Under the pieces are notes generated by a model that did not search any database, was not told the origin of the DNA, and saw only the letters and a list, made by a program, of their open reading frames with translations. Shown here piece after piece: positions 9,908 through 17,532 of a stretch of 55,215 bases of DNA; position 1 is the stretch's first letter, and each line of letters starts with the position of its first letter. Origin of the DNA: Bacteroidales bacterium (GTDB lineage Bacteria; Bacteroidota; Bacteroidia; Bacteroidales; P3); assembly GCA_017522065.1 (NCBI GenBank), contig JAFXAD010000012.1, forward strand, positions 1-55,215, in the 5' to 3' direction. Position numbers and translations under genes: made by a program.

Positions 9908-10344
9908 AACAATTATTCACAATCATACTCATGGCCATCGTCACTCTTTCCGGTTGCAAGTCTCATAAAGAAACCGTTGTCAACGCAAAAGCCGAATTCG
10001 TCCCCGACCAGGTCTGGACCCTCACCGAAATGAGGGGTAAGGAAGTCGCCTACTGCGAAGGACAACACCACGTGACTATTCAAATCAACAACGAGGCCGG
10101 CACCTTCAGCGGACACAACGGCTGCAACCGCTATTTCGGGAATTTCAAAGACTTGGGAAACGGAAGCATGCAACTTAGCCAGTTCAACGCCACCAAGATG
10201 GCTTGCCCCGAACCGTTCCACAAAGTAGAAGGAACTTATATGCAACTCCTGCAACGCTGCAACAGATACGAATTGGGAGAATATTATTTGACACTGCTTC
10301 AGGACGACAAAACCCTGCTCACTTTTGAAAAGAAGACAGACTGA
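9904..10344 (+). CDS. META-domain (HslJ-like) lipoprotein
   Basis: A 146-aa lipoprotein with signal MKQLFTIILMAIVTLSGC (Cys18) and a META/HslJ-type domain. This is shown by VWTLTEMRGKEVAYCEG, the turn FSGHNGCNRYFGNF (NGCNRYFG is diagnostic), ATKMACPE and a final LTLLQDDKTLLTFEK strand pair. META domains occur in heat-shock HslJ and related envelope proteins; the function is unknown. It overlaps ndpA by 4 bp and ends 3 bp before priA, so it sits inside a compact operon. Confidence 0.85.
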   Translation: MKQLFTIILMAIVTLSGCKSHKETVVNAKAEFVPDQVWTLTEMRGKEVAYCEGQHHVTIQINNEAGTFSGHNGCNRYFGNFKDLGNGSMQLSQFNATKMACPEPFHKVEGTYMQLLQRCNRYELGEYYLTLLQDDKTLLTFEKKTD

Positions 10345-10347
10345 ACT

Positions 10348-12816
10348 ATGGAGCGACGCACTCTTTTTGTCGACGTACTGCTTCCGCTGCACCTGCCCGA
10401 CACCTACACCTATCGCGTTCCTTTCGAATACAACGACGCTATCGAAGTGGGACAACGCGTGGTCGTACAGTTCGGAACCAAGCGCATGTATTCTGCTCTC
10501 GTGAGGCGCATTCACGAAAACGTACCGCAATACCGCACCAAGTATGTCCTCTCCATCCTCGACATCAACCCCATAGTCACCGAACAGCAGTTCCTCTTTT
10601 GGGAGTGGATGGCTTCTTACTACATGTGCTATCCCGGCGACGTGATGGCTGTCGCCATGCCATCGGCTTTCAGGCTGTCGAGCGAGTCGTACATCGTCAT
10701 CCACCCAGATTTCGACGGCGAATACGGGAGCCTCTCCGAAGACGAAATCAAAATCATCGATGTCCTTTCGCACAAAGGAAAACTCGAAATAGGCGAAGTG
10801 TCTGACATCATCGGCTACCAGAAAATCATGCCTCTCATCAAGTCGATGATCGAACGGCACATCATACTGATGGACGAAGAACTCAAACAACGGTTCACGC
10901 CACACCGCACAGCCTACCTCTCCCTCGCCGAACGCTACCGCGACGAAGAGCAGCTCAAAATCTTGTTCGACTCCCTGCAGCAAAAATCAGCAACCTACAA
11001 GCAACTGCTTGTGCTGATGCAATTCATGCAACTTAGCGATTTCGGAAAGAAAGAAATAAAGAAAAAAATCCTCACCGACAACAAAGAACTTTCCTCATCG
11101 GCACTCGACACTCTTATTAAAAAAGAAATACTGCTCCTCTCGCAGCGTGAGGAAAGCCGCTTGCAGGAATACGCATCGCAGGCCGACATCGACTCCATCA
11201 AACTCAACGACGAACAGCAGCAGGCTTTCGACTCCATCGTGGCGAGCGACAAAGCTGTGCATCTGCTCCACGGTGTAACCTCAAGCGGCAAAACCGAGGT
11301 CTATATCCGACTCATCGACAAGACTATCAAAGAGGGCAAACAGGCTCTCTTCCTCCTGCCCGAAATCGCACTCACAGCCCAGATCATCAACCGTCTGCGC
11401 AAATATTTCGGCAATGCCGTAGGCGTTTACCACTCTCGGTTCAACACCAACGAACGGGCCGAAGTGTGGCAACGCACCATGGACAGCTCCGACAACGGCT
11501 ACAAGGTCCTCCTCGGGGCCCGCTCGGCAGTGTTCCTGCCTTTCCACAACCTCGGGCTGGTCATCGTCGACGAGGAACACGACAACAGCTACAAGCAGAA
11601 CGACCCGGCACCTCGCTATAACGGACGCGACAGCGCCATATACCTCGCTCACAGCTGCCATGCCAAAACCGTCCTCGGCTCAGCAACGCCTTCTGTCGAA
11701 AGCTACTTCAACGCCACAAACGGCAAATACGGACTCGAGGTGCTGAAACACCGCTATGGCGGCAACATGATGCCGGAGGTGCTGTGCGTCGACATGAAGG
11801 AGGCTCAGCGCAAACGCGAGGTCCAGATGAACTTCTCGCAATTCCTACTCGGCTACATCAAAGAAGCTCTCTCGCACAAAGAGCAGGTAATCCTCTTCCA
11901 GAACCGGCGCGGATTCTCACTCCGGCTCGAATGCGACGTGTGTCACTGGATTCCGCAATGCAAGCACTGCGATGTCTCGCTCGTCTACCACAAATCGACC
12001 AACAGCCTCCGCTGCCACTACTGTGGCTATTCCATCCCTGTCCCGCAAGAGTGCCCCGCCTGCCATTCCACCACTCTCAAAATGCGCGGCTTCGGCACCG
12101 AACGAATCGAGGACGACCTCGCCATCTTCTTCCCCGATGCCCACATTGCACGCATGGACCTCGACTCGACCTCTCAAAAAAAACGCTACATCGAGATTAT
12201 CAACGATTTCGAAGACCATAAAATCGACATCCTCGTCGGCACTCAGATGGTAACAAAAGGCCTGGACTTCGACAACGTCAGCGTCGTCGGCATCCTTTCG
12301 GCCGACAATCTCATATCCTTTCCCGACTTCAGAGCCTACGAACGCAGCTTCCAGCAAATGACGCAAGTAAGCGGACGCGCCGGACGCCGTGGCAAGGAGG
12401 GCAAAGTCATCATTCAGACATACCAGCCCTACCATCAAGCCATTCGCGACGCAATGGCTGGCGACTACGAGTCTATGTATAAGAGCCAGATTGTAGAACG
12501 TCGTGTCTTCAAATACCCACCATACTACAAACTTATCGACATAACAATCAAACATCAGGACGAATCCGTTGTCAACGATGCGGCTGCAAAATTAGCCAAC
12601 ATGCTCCGACAGCAGTTCGCCTCTCGCGTCATGGGACCGGAATATCCAAGCGTTGCTCGCATCAGGAACATGTATATCAAGCGCATAATGGTCCGTTTTG
12701 CAGTCGGCGAGGCAATAGGAGAGGGCAAGCGCATCATCATGCACCAGGCCGACCAGTTGCTCAATGACAAATCCTTCGCCCGAGTTAAAATAGTTTTCGA
12801 TGTCGACCCTCAGTGA
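10348..12816 (+). CDS. priA: Primosomal protein N' (replication restart helicase)
   Basis: An 822-aa 3'-5' DNA helicase that recognises stalled forks and reloads the replicative helicase. Order: 3'BD fold from residue 1 (LFVDVLLPLHLPDTYTYRVP); winged helix; helicase lobe 1 with Walker A GVTSSGKT at residues 309-316 and the DEEH box (VDEEHDNSYKQND); a zinc-binding insert with four Cys pairs (CDVC, CKHC, CHYC, CPAC) near 530-570; lobe 2 with VTKGLDF and the motif VI-like QVSGRAGRRGKEG. All eight zinc cysteines are present. Length is typical of Bacteroidetes PriA. The ATG is 3 bp after the META lipoprotein stop, suggesting cotranscription with ndpA and that gene. Confidence 0.96.
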   Translation: MERRTLFVDVLLPLHLPDTYTYRVPFEYNDAIEVGQRVVVQFGTKRMYSALVRRIHENVPQYRTKYVLSILDINPIVTEQQFLFWEWMASYYMCYPGDVMAVAMPSAFRLSSESYIVIHPDFDGEYGSLSEDEIKIIDVLSHKGKLEIGEVSDIIGYQKIMPLIKSMIERHIILMDEELKQRFTPHRTAYLSLAERYRDEEQLKILFDSLQQKSATYKQLLVLMQFMQLSDFGKKEIKKKILTDNKELSSSALDTLIKKEILLLSQREESRLQEYASQADIDSIKLNDEQQQAFDSIVASDKAVHLLHGVTSSGKTEVYIRLIDKTIKEGKQALFLLPEIALTAQIINRLRKYFGNAVGVYHSRFNTNERAEVWQRTMDSSDNGYKVLLGARSAVFLPFHNLGLVIVDEEHDNSYKQNDPAPRYNGRDSAIYLAHSCHAKTVLGSATPSVESYFNATNGKYGLEVLKHRYGGNMMPEVLCVDMKEAQRKREVQMNFSQFLLGYIKEALSHKEQVILFQNRRGFSLRLECDVCHWIPQCKHCDVSLVYHKSTNSLRCHYCGYSIPVPQECPACHSTTLKMRGFGTERIEDDLAIFFPDAHIARMDLDSTSQKKRYIEIINDFEDHKIDILVGTQMVTKGLDFDNVSVVGILSADNLISFPDFRAYERSFQQMTQVSGRAGRRGKEGKVIIQTYQPYHQAIRDAMAGDYESMYKSQIVERRVFKYPPYYKLIDITIKHQDESVVNDAAAKLANMLRQQFASRVMGPEYPSVARIRNMYIKRIMVRFAVGEAIGEGKRIIMHQADQLLNDKSFARVKIVFDVDPQ

Positions 12817-12952
12817 CAATCATTCCCCAACAAATATAATCGACACCCTTTTCACCCTTTTCTGCGGGACAATATAATCTCGCAGCATAAACAGAAAGTG
12901 CAGAAAATAAAAATCATAATGTTAAAATTATACAAAGTTTAAATTTATTTTG

Positions 12953-12960
12953 TAACTTTG
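12953..12960 (+). promoter_or_regulatory. -7 element for the acyl-CoA synthetase gene
   Basis: TAACTTTG followed by CA matches TAnnTTTG, 35 bp ahead of the ATG at 12996. The 180-bp gap after priA contains no clear terminator; a weak CTGCG/CGCAG hairpin is visible near 12862-12885. Confidence 0.5.
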
Positions 12961-12995
12961 CATTTTCGCAAAACGAACAAAAAAACTATAACAAT

Positions 12996-15068
12996 ATGAT
13001 AGCAAAAGAATTACTCAATCCCCGTAGCATCGTGATATGCGGTGCTTCGTCCGATATCCACAAACCTGGCGGAAAATCGCTCAAGAATCTGCTCGAAAGC
13101 CCATTCAAAGGCCAGGTATATGCCGTAAACCCAAAAGAAACTGAAGTCCAAGGCGTCAAATGCTACGCCAAGGTCGACGACTTGCCGCAGGTCGACTGCG
13201 CCATCCTCTGCATCGCCGCCAAATTCTGTGCCCAGACCGTCGATGTCCTTGCCAAGGAAAAAGGCTGCAAAGGCTTTATCATCGTCAGTGCCGGATTCTC
13301 TGAAGAGAACGCCGAAGGCGCTGCTATCGAAAAACACATTGTCGATACAATCAACAGCGTTGGCGGTTCGCTCATCGGACCCAACTGCACCGGCTTCCTC
13401 AATGTCAACTATGCCGGCTGCTTCGATACTCCCATCCCCAAACTCGATCCCAAAGGTGTCGACTTTATCACCGGTTCGGGTGCCACCGCCGTTTTCATCA
13501 AGGAATACGGTATGAGCAACGGACTCAAGTTCAACAGCGTTTGGGCTGTCGGTAACAGCGCACAGCTGGGTATCGAAGATGTCCTCGAGCACCTCGACGA
13601 GACTTTCGACCCCGAGAAGTCCTCGCGTGTCATCATGCTCTATATGGAAAAAATCGGCGATCCTCAGCGTCTGCTCAAACACAGCCGTAACCTCATCAAC
13701 AAAGGCTGCCACATTGCTGCCATCAAGAGCGGTGGCTCCGCTGCCGGTAGCCGTGCCGCATCGTCCCACACAGGTGCCCTCGCCACCAACGACGCCGCCG
13801 TCGACGCTCTGTTTCGCAAGGCCGGCATCGTCCGCTGCCAGAACCGTCAGGAACTCACCACTGTCTGCGCCGTCTTCATGCATCCCGAAATCAAGGGCAA
13901 ACGTTGCGCCGTCATCACCCACGCAGGTGGCCCCGCCGTCATGCTCACCGACGTGCTCAGCAACGGCGGCATGGAAGTCCCCTCGCTCAAGGAACATCCA
14001 GCCAGCCCGGCTTTGCTCGAAAAACTTTTCGCTGGCAGTTCGGTAGGAAACCCCATCGACTTCCTCGCCACCGGCACCGCCGAACAACTCGGCTACATCA
14101 TCGACACAGTTGAAAATGAATATACCGACATCGACTTCTCCGTCGTCATCTTCGGCTCGCCGGGACTGTTCTCGAACAAGGAGGTCTACGACCTGCTCGA
14201 CGAGAAGATGAAGACCTGCAAGAAGCCCATTTTCCCCGTCCTCCCGTCAATCATCAATGTCAAGGACGAAATCGATGACTTCATCGCCAAGGGCCGCATC
14301 AACTTCCCCGAAGAGTGCGTGCTTGGCAATGCCATCTGCAAAGTCTACAACACTCCCAAACCTCAGCCCGAAAATGTCGAACTGCCTGCCATCGACGTGG
14401 CTCGCATCCGCCGCACCGTCGAACGCTGCAAGGATGGCTATATGGAGATTGCCGACTACAACGAGCTGCTCGACGCCGCCGGCATCAGCCGCAAGAAGAG
14501 TGTCGAAGTCAGCAAGAAAGAGGATGCTCTTGCATTCGCTAAAGAGGTTGGATGCTCGAAAGATGTTCCTCTCGTGATGAAGGTCGTCGGACCACTCCAC
14601 AAGAGCGACGTGGGTGGCGTCACCCTCGGCGTCAAAGACCTCGACACCGTGGCCAAAGAGTTTGACCGCCTGATTGTCATTCCCGAAACCTATGCTGTCG
14701 AGATGTACCCGATGCTCGACGGTACCGATGTCTATATCGGAGCCATCCGCGACCCGAAGTTCGGCCATCAGATCTTCTTCGGTCTTGGCGGCATCTTCAT
14801 CGAAGTGCTTAAAGACGTCCAGTCGGCTCTGGCTCCCATCACAGCTGCCGAAGCCAAAGAGATGCTCACCCACCTCAAAGGATACAAAATCCTGCAGGGT
14901 GTCCGCGGTCAGGAAGGCGTCAACCTTGACCTCTATGCCGACCAGGTTGCTCGCGTCAGCGCCCTCGTTCAGGCTGCTCCCGAGATTGCCGAAATGGACC
15001 TCAACCCGCTGCTGGGCAACCCGCGCTATGTCACCGCCGTCGACGCCCGCATTCGCCTGGAGAAATAA
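12996..15068 (+). CDS. Acetate--CoA ligase (ADP-forming), fused alpha-beta chain
   Basis: A 690-aa cytoplasmic enzyme of the NDP-forming acyl-CoA synthetase family. It makes ATP from acyl-CoA, ADP and phosphate, yielding acetate or another organic acid. Layout: CoA-binding Rossmann domain (NPRSIVICGASSDIHKPGGKSLKNL, residues 7-31), succinyl-CoA-synthetase-like domain with the phospho-His segment SSHTGALA (His258), a second flavodoxin-like domain, then an ATP-grasp domain from about 470 (ISRKKSVEVSKKEDALAFAKEVG, VPLVMKVVGPLHKSDVGGVTLGV, FGLGGIFIEVLKDV). The substrate cannot be told from sequence; acetate is most likely in a fermenter. It is monocistronic and flanked by its own promoter and terminator. 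Confidence 0.88.
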   Translation: MIAKELLNPRSIVICGASSDIHKPGGKSLKNLLESPFKGQVYAVNPKETEVQGVKCYAKVDDLPQVDCAILCIAAKFCAQTVDVLAKEKGCKGFIIVSAGFSEENAEGAAIEKHIVDTINSVGGSLIGPNCTGFLNVNYAGCFDTPIPKLDPKGVDFITGSGATAVFIKEYGMSNGLKFNSVWAVGNSAQLGIEDVLEHLDETFDPEKSSRVIMLYMEKIGDPQRLLKHSRNLINKGCHIAAIKSGGSAAGSRAASSHTGALATNDAAVDALFRKAGIVRCQNRQELTTVCAVFMHPEIKGKRCAVITHAGGPAVMLTDVLSNGGMEVPSLKEHPASPALLEKLFAGSSVGNPIDFLATGTAEQLGYIIDTVENEYTDIDFSVVIFGSPGLFSNKEVYDLLDEKMKTCKKPIFPVLPSIINVKDEIDDFIAKGRINFPEECVLGNAICKVYNTPKPQPENVELPAIDVARIRRTVERCKDGYMEIADYNELLDAAGISRKKSVEVSKKEDALAFAKEVGCSKDVPLVMKVVGPLHKSDVGGVTLGVKDLDTVAKEFDRLIVIPETYAVEMYPMLDGTDVYIGAIRDPKFGHQIFFGLGGIFIEVLKDVQSALAPITAAEAKEMLTHLKGYKILQGVRGQEGVNLDLYADQVARVSALVQAAPEIAEMDLNPLLGNPRYVTAVDARIRLEK

Positions 15069-15098
15069 GTCGGACCAACGACATCTATACAATTTTAA

Positions 15099-15133
15099 AA
15101 GCGGGCTCCTCATTGCGAGGAGCCCACTTTATT
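15099..15133. terminator. Bidirectional terminator after the acyl-CoA synthetase
   Basis: Stem GGGCTCCT/AGGAGCCC with a 7-nt loop, flanked by AAAA on the left and CTTTATTT on the right. It lies between convergent genes. Confidence 0.75.
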
Positions 15134-15193
15134 TATTATATCTTTGTTTCAAAATGCTGTTTGAACGCACGTCAAACGCGGGGTGCAAGTGGA

Positions 15194-15691
15194 TTATTTG
15201 TAATAGCTGTTGGTAACGAGCTTCATCTGCAGCGTCTTGCCGTTTTTCAAGGTGCCGTCGAGGGTAACGGTGACGGGTGTGCCGTCGTTGTTGCCTTGGA
15301 TGCCAATCTTGCAGGCCGAAAAGCTTTCAGTGACATCTGAATATTCTCCGAACAAGACGCCTTGGAAACCGCACTGCCACGTCTCCGCGTCGTTGTTTAC
15401 GGTTAAGACGTCGACGGTCTTGTTCCACATCGTGGGACGGATGTGCAGACGGCCAAACTCTACCATAAAGTTGCCGCTGCCATCAGTCTCTTGCGAAACA
15501 GCATCCACCGTTGTCAACCCAGTGTGATAGAAGCTTTGTACGGCATCCATATGGTAGGTCGTGCCATCGTACACCAACGTGTTGTCAGCAAGATCGGATG
15601 CTGTGGTTTCGGGTTCGTCCTCCTTTTCGCCGCAGGCGACCATTGCGGTCATCGCGAATGCGACCATCAGAATTGAAAAGATTTTTTTCAT
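15194..15691 (-). CDS. Calycin-like lipoprotein, unknown function
   Basis: A 165-aa lipoprotein: signal MKKIFSILMVAFAMTAMVAC with Cys20, then an acidic linker (GEKEDEPETTASD). The mature part is beta-rich with NTLVYDGTTYHMDAVQSFYH and ending TLKNGKTLQMKLVTNSYYK, which fits small calycin/lipocalin-like lipoproteins of Bacteroidetes; no precise family. Its signal peptide is almost the same as that of the gene at 16008-16430, and the DNA just upstream is similar too, so the two are relatives at least at their 5' ends. A perfect TGTCAC/GTGACA palindrome lies 30 bp ahead of its start. Confidence 0.72.
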   Translation of the reverse strand: MKKIFSILMVAFAMTAMVACGEKEDEPETTASDLADNTLVYDGTTYHMDAVQSFYHTGLTTVDAVSQETDGSGNFMVEFGRLHIRPTMWNKTVDVLTVNNDAETWQCGFQGVLFGEYSDVTESFSACKIGIQGNNDGTPVTVTLDGTLKNGKTLQMKLVTNSYYK

Positions 15692-15720
15692 AATTTAAAT
15701 GATTTATAGATTAATAAAAA

Positions 15721-15735
15721 TGTCACTTCGTGACA
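15721..15735. promoter_or_regulatory. TGTCAC-TTC-GTGACA palindrome
   Basis: A perfect 6-bp inverted repeat with a 3-nt spacer, 30 bp ahead of the lipoprotein start at 15691. It resembles the TGTCA/TGACA inverted repeats ahead of groES and clpC. It could be an operator or a small 5'-UTR hairpin. Confidence 0.4.
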
Positions 15736-15784
15736 GAAATTTCACAAATGTTTTTCAAATTTTTCAAATTGATTTTTAATAATT

Positions 15785-15906
15785 TGTGGTAACCTCTAAA
15801 AATTCGTTTAATTCGCGTTTTGCTTGCAAAACAAATTTTTATTGTCAACAAATTAATTCGTTAAATTCGTACAATTCGCCGTTTTTAAAAATAATTATTA
15901 GAGGTG
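15785..15906. repeat. Dispersed intergenic repeat, copy 2 (full)
   Basis: Best single copy of the family. It begins TGTGGTAACCTCTAAAAATT, then TTCGTTTAATTCGCG, the palindrome GTTTTGCTTGCAAAAC, GTCAACAAATTAATTCG, CGTACAATTCGCCGTTTTT and the end block TAATTATTAGAGGTG. The end block recurs at 16894-16907 and 31852-31866. Confidence 0.8.
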
Positions 15907-16007
15907 TCGTTGTATAAATTTGAACAATTTCTCGTCGCAGGCGACTGATTAATTGCGAGGCTTGGATTTCAGTCCTCTTTTGTTAGCGTGTAGGTCTGGC
16001 CTAACAT

Positions 16008-16430
16008 CTAATTAGCTCTGACAAGATGGACCACAACATTGCCGGGAATGTCGGTCATTGGCACATTGTTGCCGCTGAAAGTACACTCGTTTTCGGTCAG
16101 ACTGTTGACGGTGTAGACGAAGTGGGTCCCGCTGCGTGGCGTGATGGTAAGCTGGTCGCCCTCCACGCTCCAGGTGAAACCGTTGTTTTCGGTCTCGCCG
16201 TTGTCGTTGGCCAGACCAGTCCCGTCGTCATTCATAGTGAAGAGCATATTCTGCGGGGTCATATCCTGACCATTCACAGTCATTTTCTCCACTTGCCATG
16301 TGCCGACAAACATCTCGACGTTGTAATTGTTGCCATTACTGGGGTTGTCGGGGCTTTCGTTTTCGGGTTCGCAGCCCACAAAAACTGTCATCGCAAATGC
16401 GACCATCAGAATAGAAAATACTTTTTTCAT
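16008..16430 (-). CDS. Lipocalin-like lipoprotein
   Basis: A 140-aa lipoprotein with signal MKKVFSILMVAFAMTVFVGC (Cys20) and a spacer EPENESPDNPSNGNN. The mature domain starts with the lipocalin-like FVGTWQVEKMTVNG (GTW motif) and continues LFTMNDDGTGLANDNGETE, FTWSVEGDQLTITP and FVYTVNSLTENECTFSGN. This is the pattern of the lipocalin-like DUF4923/DUF5004 type proteins common in Bacteroidetes. Ligand unknown. A -7 element 340 bp upstream implies an unusually long leader, unless a nearer promoter exists. Confidence 0.78.
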   Translation of the reverse strand: MKKVFSILMVAFAMTVFVGCEPENESPDNPSNGNNYNVEMFVGTWQVEKMTVNGQDMTPQNMLFTMNDDGTGLANDNGETENNGFTWSVEGDQLTITPRSGTHFVYTVNSLTENECTFSGNNVPMTDIPGNVVVHLVRAN

Positions 16431-16768
16431 AAGTTGAAAAGATTTAAAGATTAATAAATTGATGAATTAATAATAATGTGCAAACAAAAGATGCCTTGCG
16501 CTCCGAACGCGACCAAAGTGGGGCGCACGGAACAAATGGAATTGTCCGAGACAGTAAATTCTGAAAGAAAAAACAGCTCTCCCTACCTGTTCAAATTGCA
16601 AGTTGGGGGTAAAATTTAGTTGTTTTTGTGCATAGTAGTTCATATATGCCTATAGCTGTCGTTGGCTTGCAATGTCATCGAGGTTGAAACTCGGATAGAA
16701 GTAAAGGTAGTGGATTAGTGCAGTTTAGATAAAGCAATGGCTCACAATTAGAATTCCATTCACAACTG

Positions 16769-16776
16769 CAAATATA
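16769..16776 (-). promoter_or_regulatory. -7 element, minus strand
   Basis: Reads TATATTTG then CAG on the minus strand, a perfect TAnnTTTG. It points toward the lipoprotein gene whose ATG ends at 16430. Confidence 0.45.
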
Positions 16777-16855
16777 TGAAGTTTTTTTGAAATGAAATTA
16801 TTTTTCAAAACAAATGCATAATTTCCCCACATTAAGTATTGGCTGCCATCAATAT

Positions 16856-16908
16856 ATCAATTCTTTTAATTCGTACAATTAGCCGTTTTAAATAATTATT
16901 AGAGGTGC
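16856..16908. repeat. Dispersed intergenic repeat, partial copy 3
   Basis: Only the 3' half is present: TTTTAATTCGTACAATTAGC, CGTTTTAAATAATTATTAGA then GGTGCTC. It matches the ends of the copies at 15785 and 31524 and lies just downstream (minus strand sense) of the secreted protein gene at 16938. Confidence 0.7.
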
Positions 16909-16937
16909 TCTAATGATTTTGAGCGAAGCGACCAAAT

Positions 16938-17360
16938 TTACAACTCACCAATCCCGCAATCGTAATCTATGAGCTCAAACCGGACTGTACTTGACGTCTC
17001 GCACTCATTCTTATAATTCCCATTGTGCGATGCTGCCATGTCAGCCATCGAACCATGTGGTTCGAGCGTGACACTATGTAGGTATTTGAATTTCTTTCCA
17101 ATATTGACGAGCGTCGTTTCGACACGATAATCTATGCGTACCGTACTGTCGCTTTTGTTGAAAAAAACTATCCAATCATTCCTATACAACCTCTCTCCCG
17201 GCATATAAGGGTCCTCAATAGTCTTCACCTCAACAGTAAAGCATTCTCCTTCATAGATTACAACGCTTTTTACTTCCGTTCCCGTCAGCCATCCGGTCTG
17301 CGCCGAAGCAACAATCGGCATCAAAATGGCAACAACTAATAATACAATTGTCTTTTTCAT
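16938..17360 (-). CDS. Small secreted protein, unknown
   Basis: A 140-aa protein with Sec signal MKKTIVLLVVAILMPIVASAQ (cleavage after SAQ). The mature ~119 residues hold alternating beta stretches (VKSVVIYEGECFTVEVKTI, IVFFNKSDSTVRIDYRVETT) and three Cys (one near the middle, two near the end). No family recognised. It is divergent from gcvP and has its own -7 element at 17418-17425. Confidence 0.65.
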   Translation of the reverse strand: MKKTIVLLVVAILMPIVASAQTGWLTGTEVKSVVIYEGECFTVEVKTIEDPYMPGERLYRNDWIVFFNKSDSTVRIDYRVETTLVNIGKKFKYLHSVTLEPHGSMADMAASHNGNYKNECETSSTVRFELIDYDCGIGEL

Positions 17361-17417
17361 AGTTTTACATATTTATTTTCAAAGCATTATCCTTATTGTT
17401 TCTGAACAATGGATATA

Positions 17418-17425
17418 CAAAAGTA
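17418..17425 (-). promoter_or_regulatory. -7 element for the small secreted protein gene
   Basis: TACTTTTG on the minus strand (TAnnTTTG), 58 bp ahead of the ATG at 17360. Confidence 0.5.
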
Positions 17426-17451
17426 CAAAAAAATAAATTTAGCACTATCTT

Positions 17452-17484
17452 TTTGACAAACAACGGAAAAAATTTGTATTTTTG
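17452..17484 (+). promoter_or_regulatory. Promoter of gcvP (-33 and -7)
   Basis: TTTG at 17452-17455 and TATTTTTG at 17477-17484, 21 bp apart, which is close to the Bacteroidetes -33/-7 layout. The ATG is at 17533. I see no glycine-riboswitch-like structure in the 49-bp leader. Confidence 0.6.
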
Positions 17485-17532
17485 TATTTCTAAAAAAAGA
17501 TAATATAAAGATATTAATAAACTAATAATACG

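Larger units (their letters stand above)
15692..16007. other. Repeat-bearing intergenic region
   Basis: A 316-bp A/T-rich gap. From the right it holds the 3' flank of the lipoprotein gene at 16008, a full copy of the dispersed intergenic repeat (15785-15906) and a palindrome (15721-15735) just ahead of the lipoprotein gene at 15194. No ORF is supported. Confidence 0.6.
16431..16937. other. Long intergenic region with possible 5' leader
   Basis: A 507-bp gap. On the minus strand a -7 element at 16769-16776 points toward the lipoprotein gene, leaving about 330 nt between the likely start of transcription and the ATG. Near the ATG, a weaker TTTTGTTTGCAC (16479-16490, minus) may be a closer promoter. 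At 16856-16908 there is a partial copy of the dispersed repeat. I see no ORF with coding character. Confidence 0.5.

Noticed and set aside
15139-15146. TATCTTTG box on the plus strand downstream of the acyl-CoA synthetase
   Set aside because: It is a perfect -7 match, but it points into the antisense of a lipoprotein gene and has no ORF; likely chance in A/T-rich DNA.
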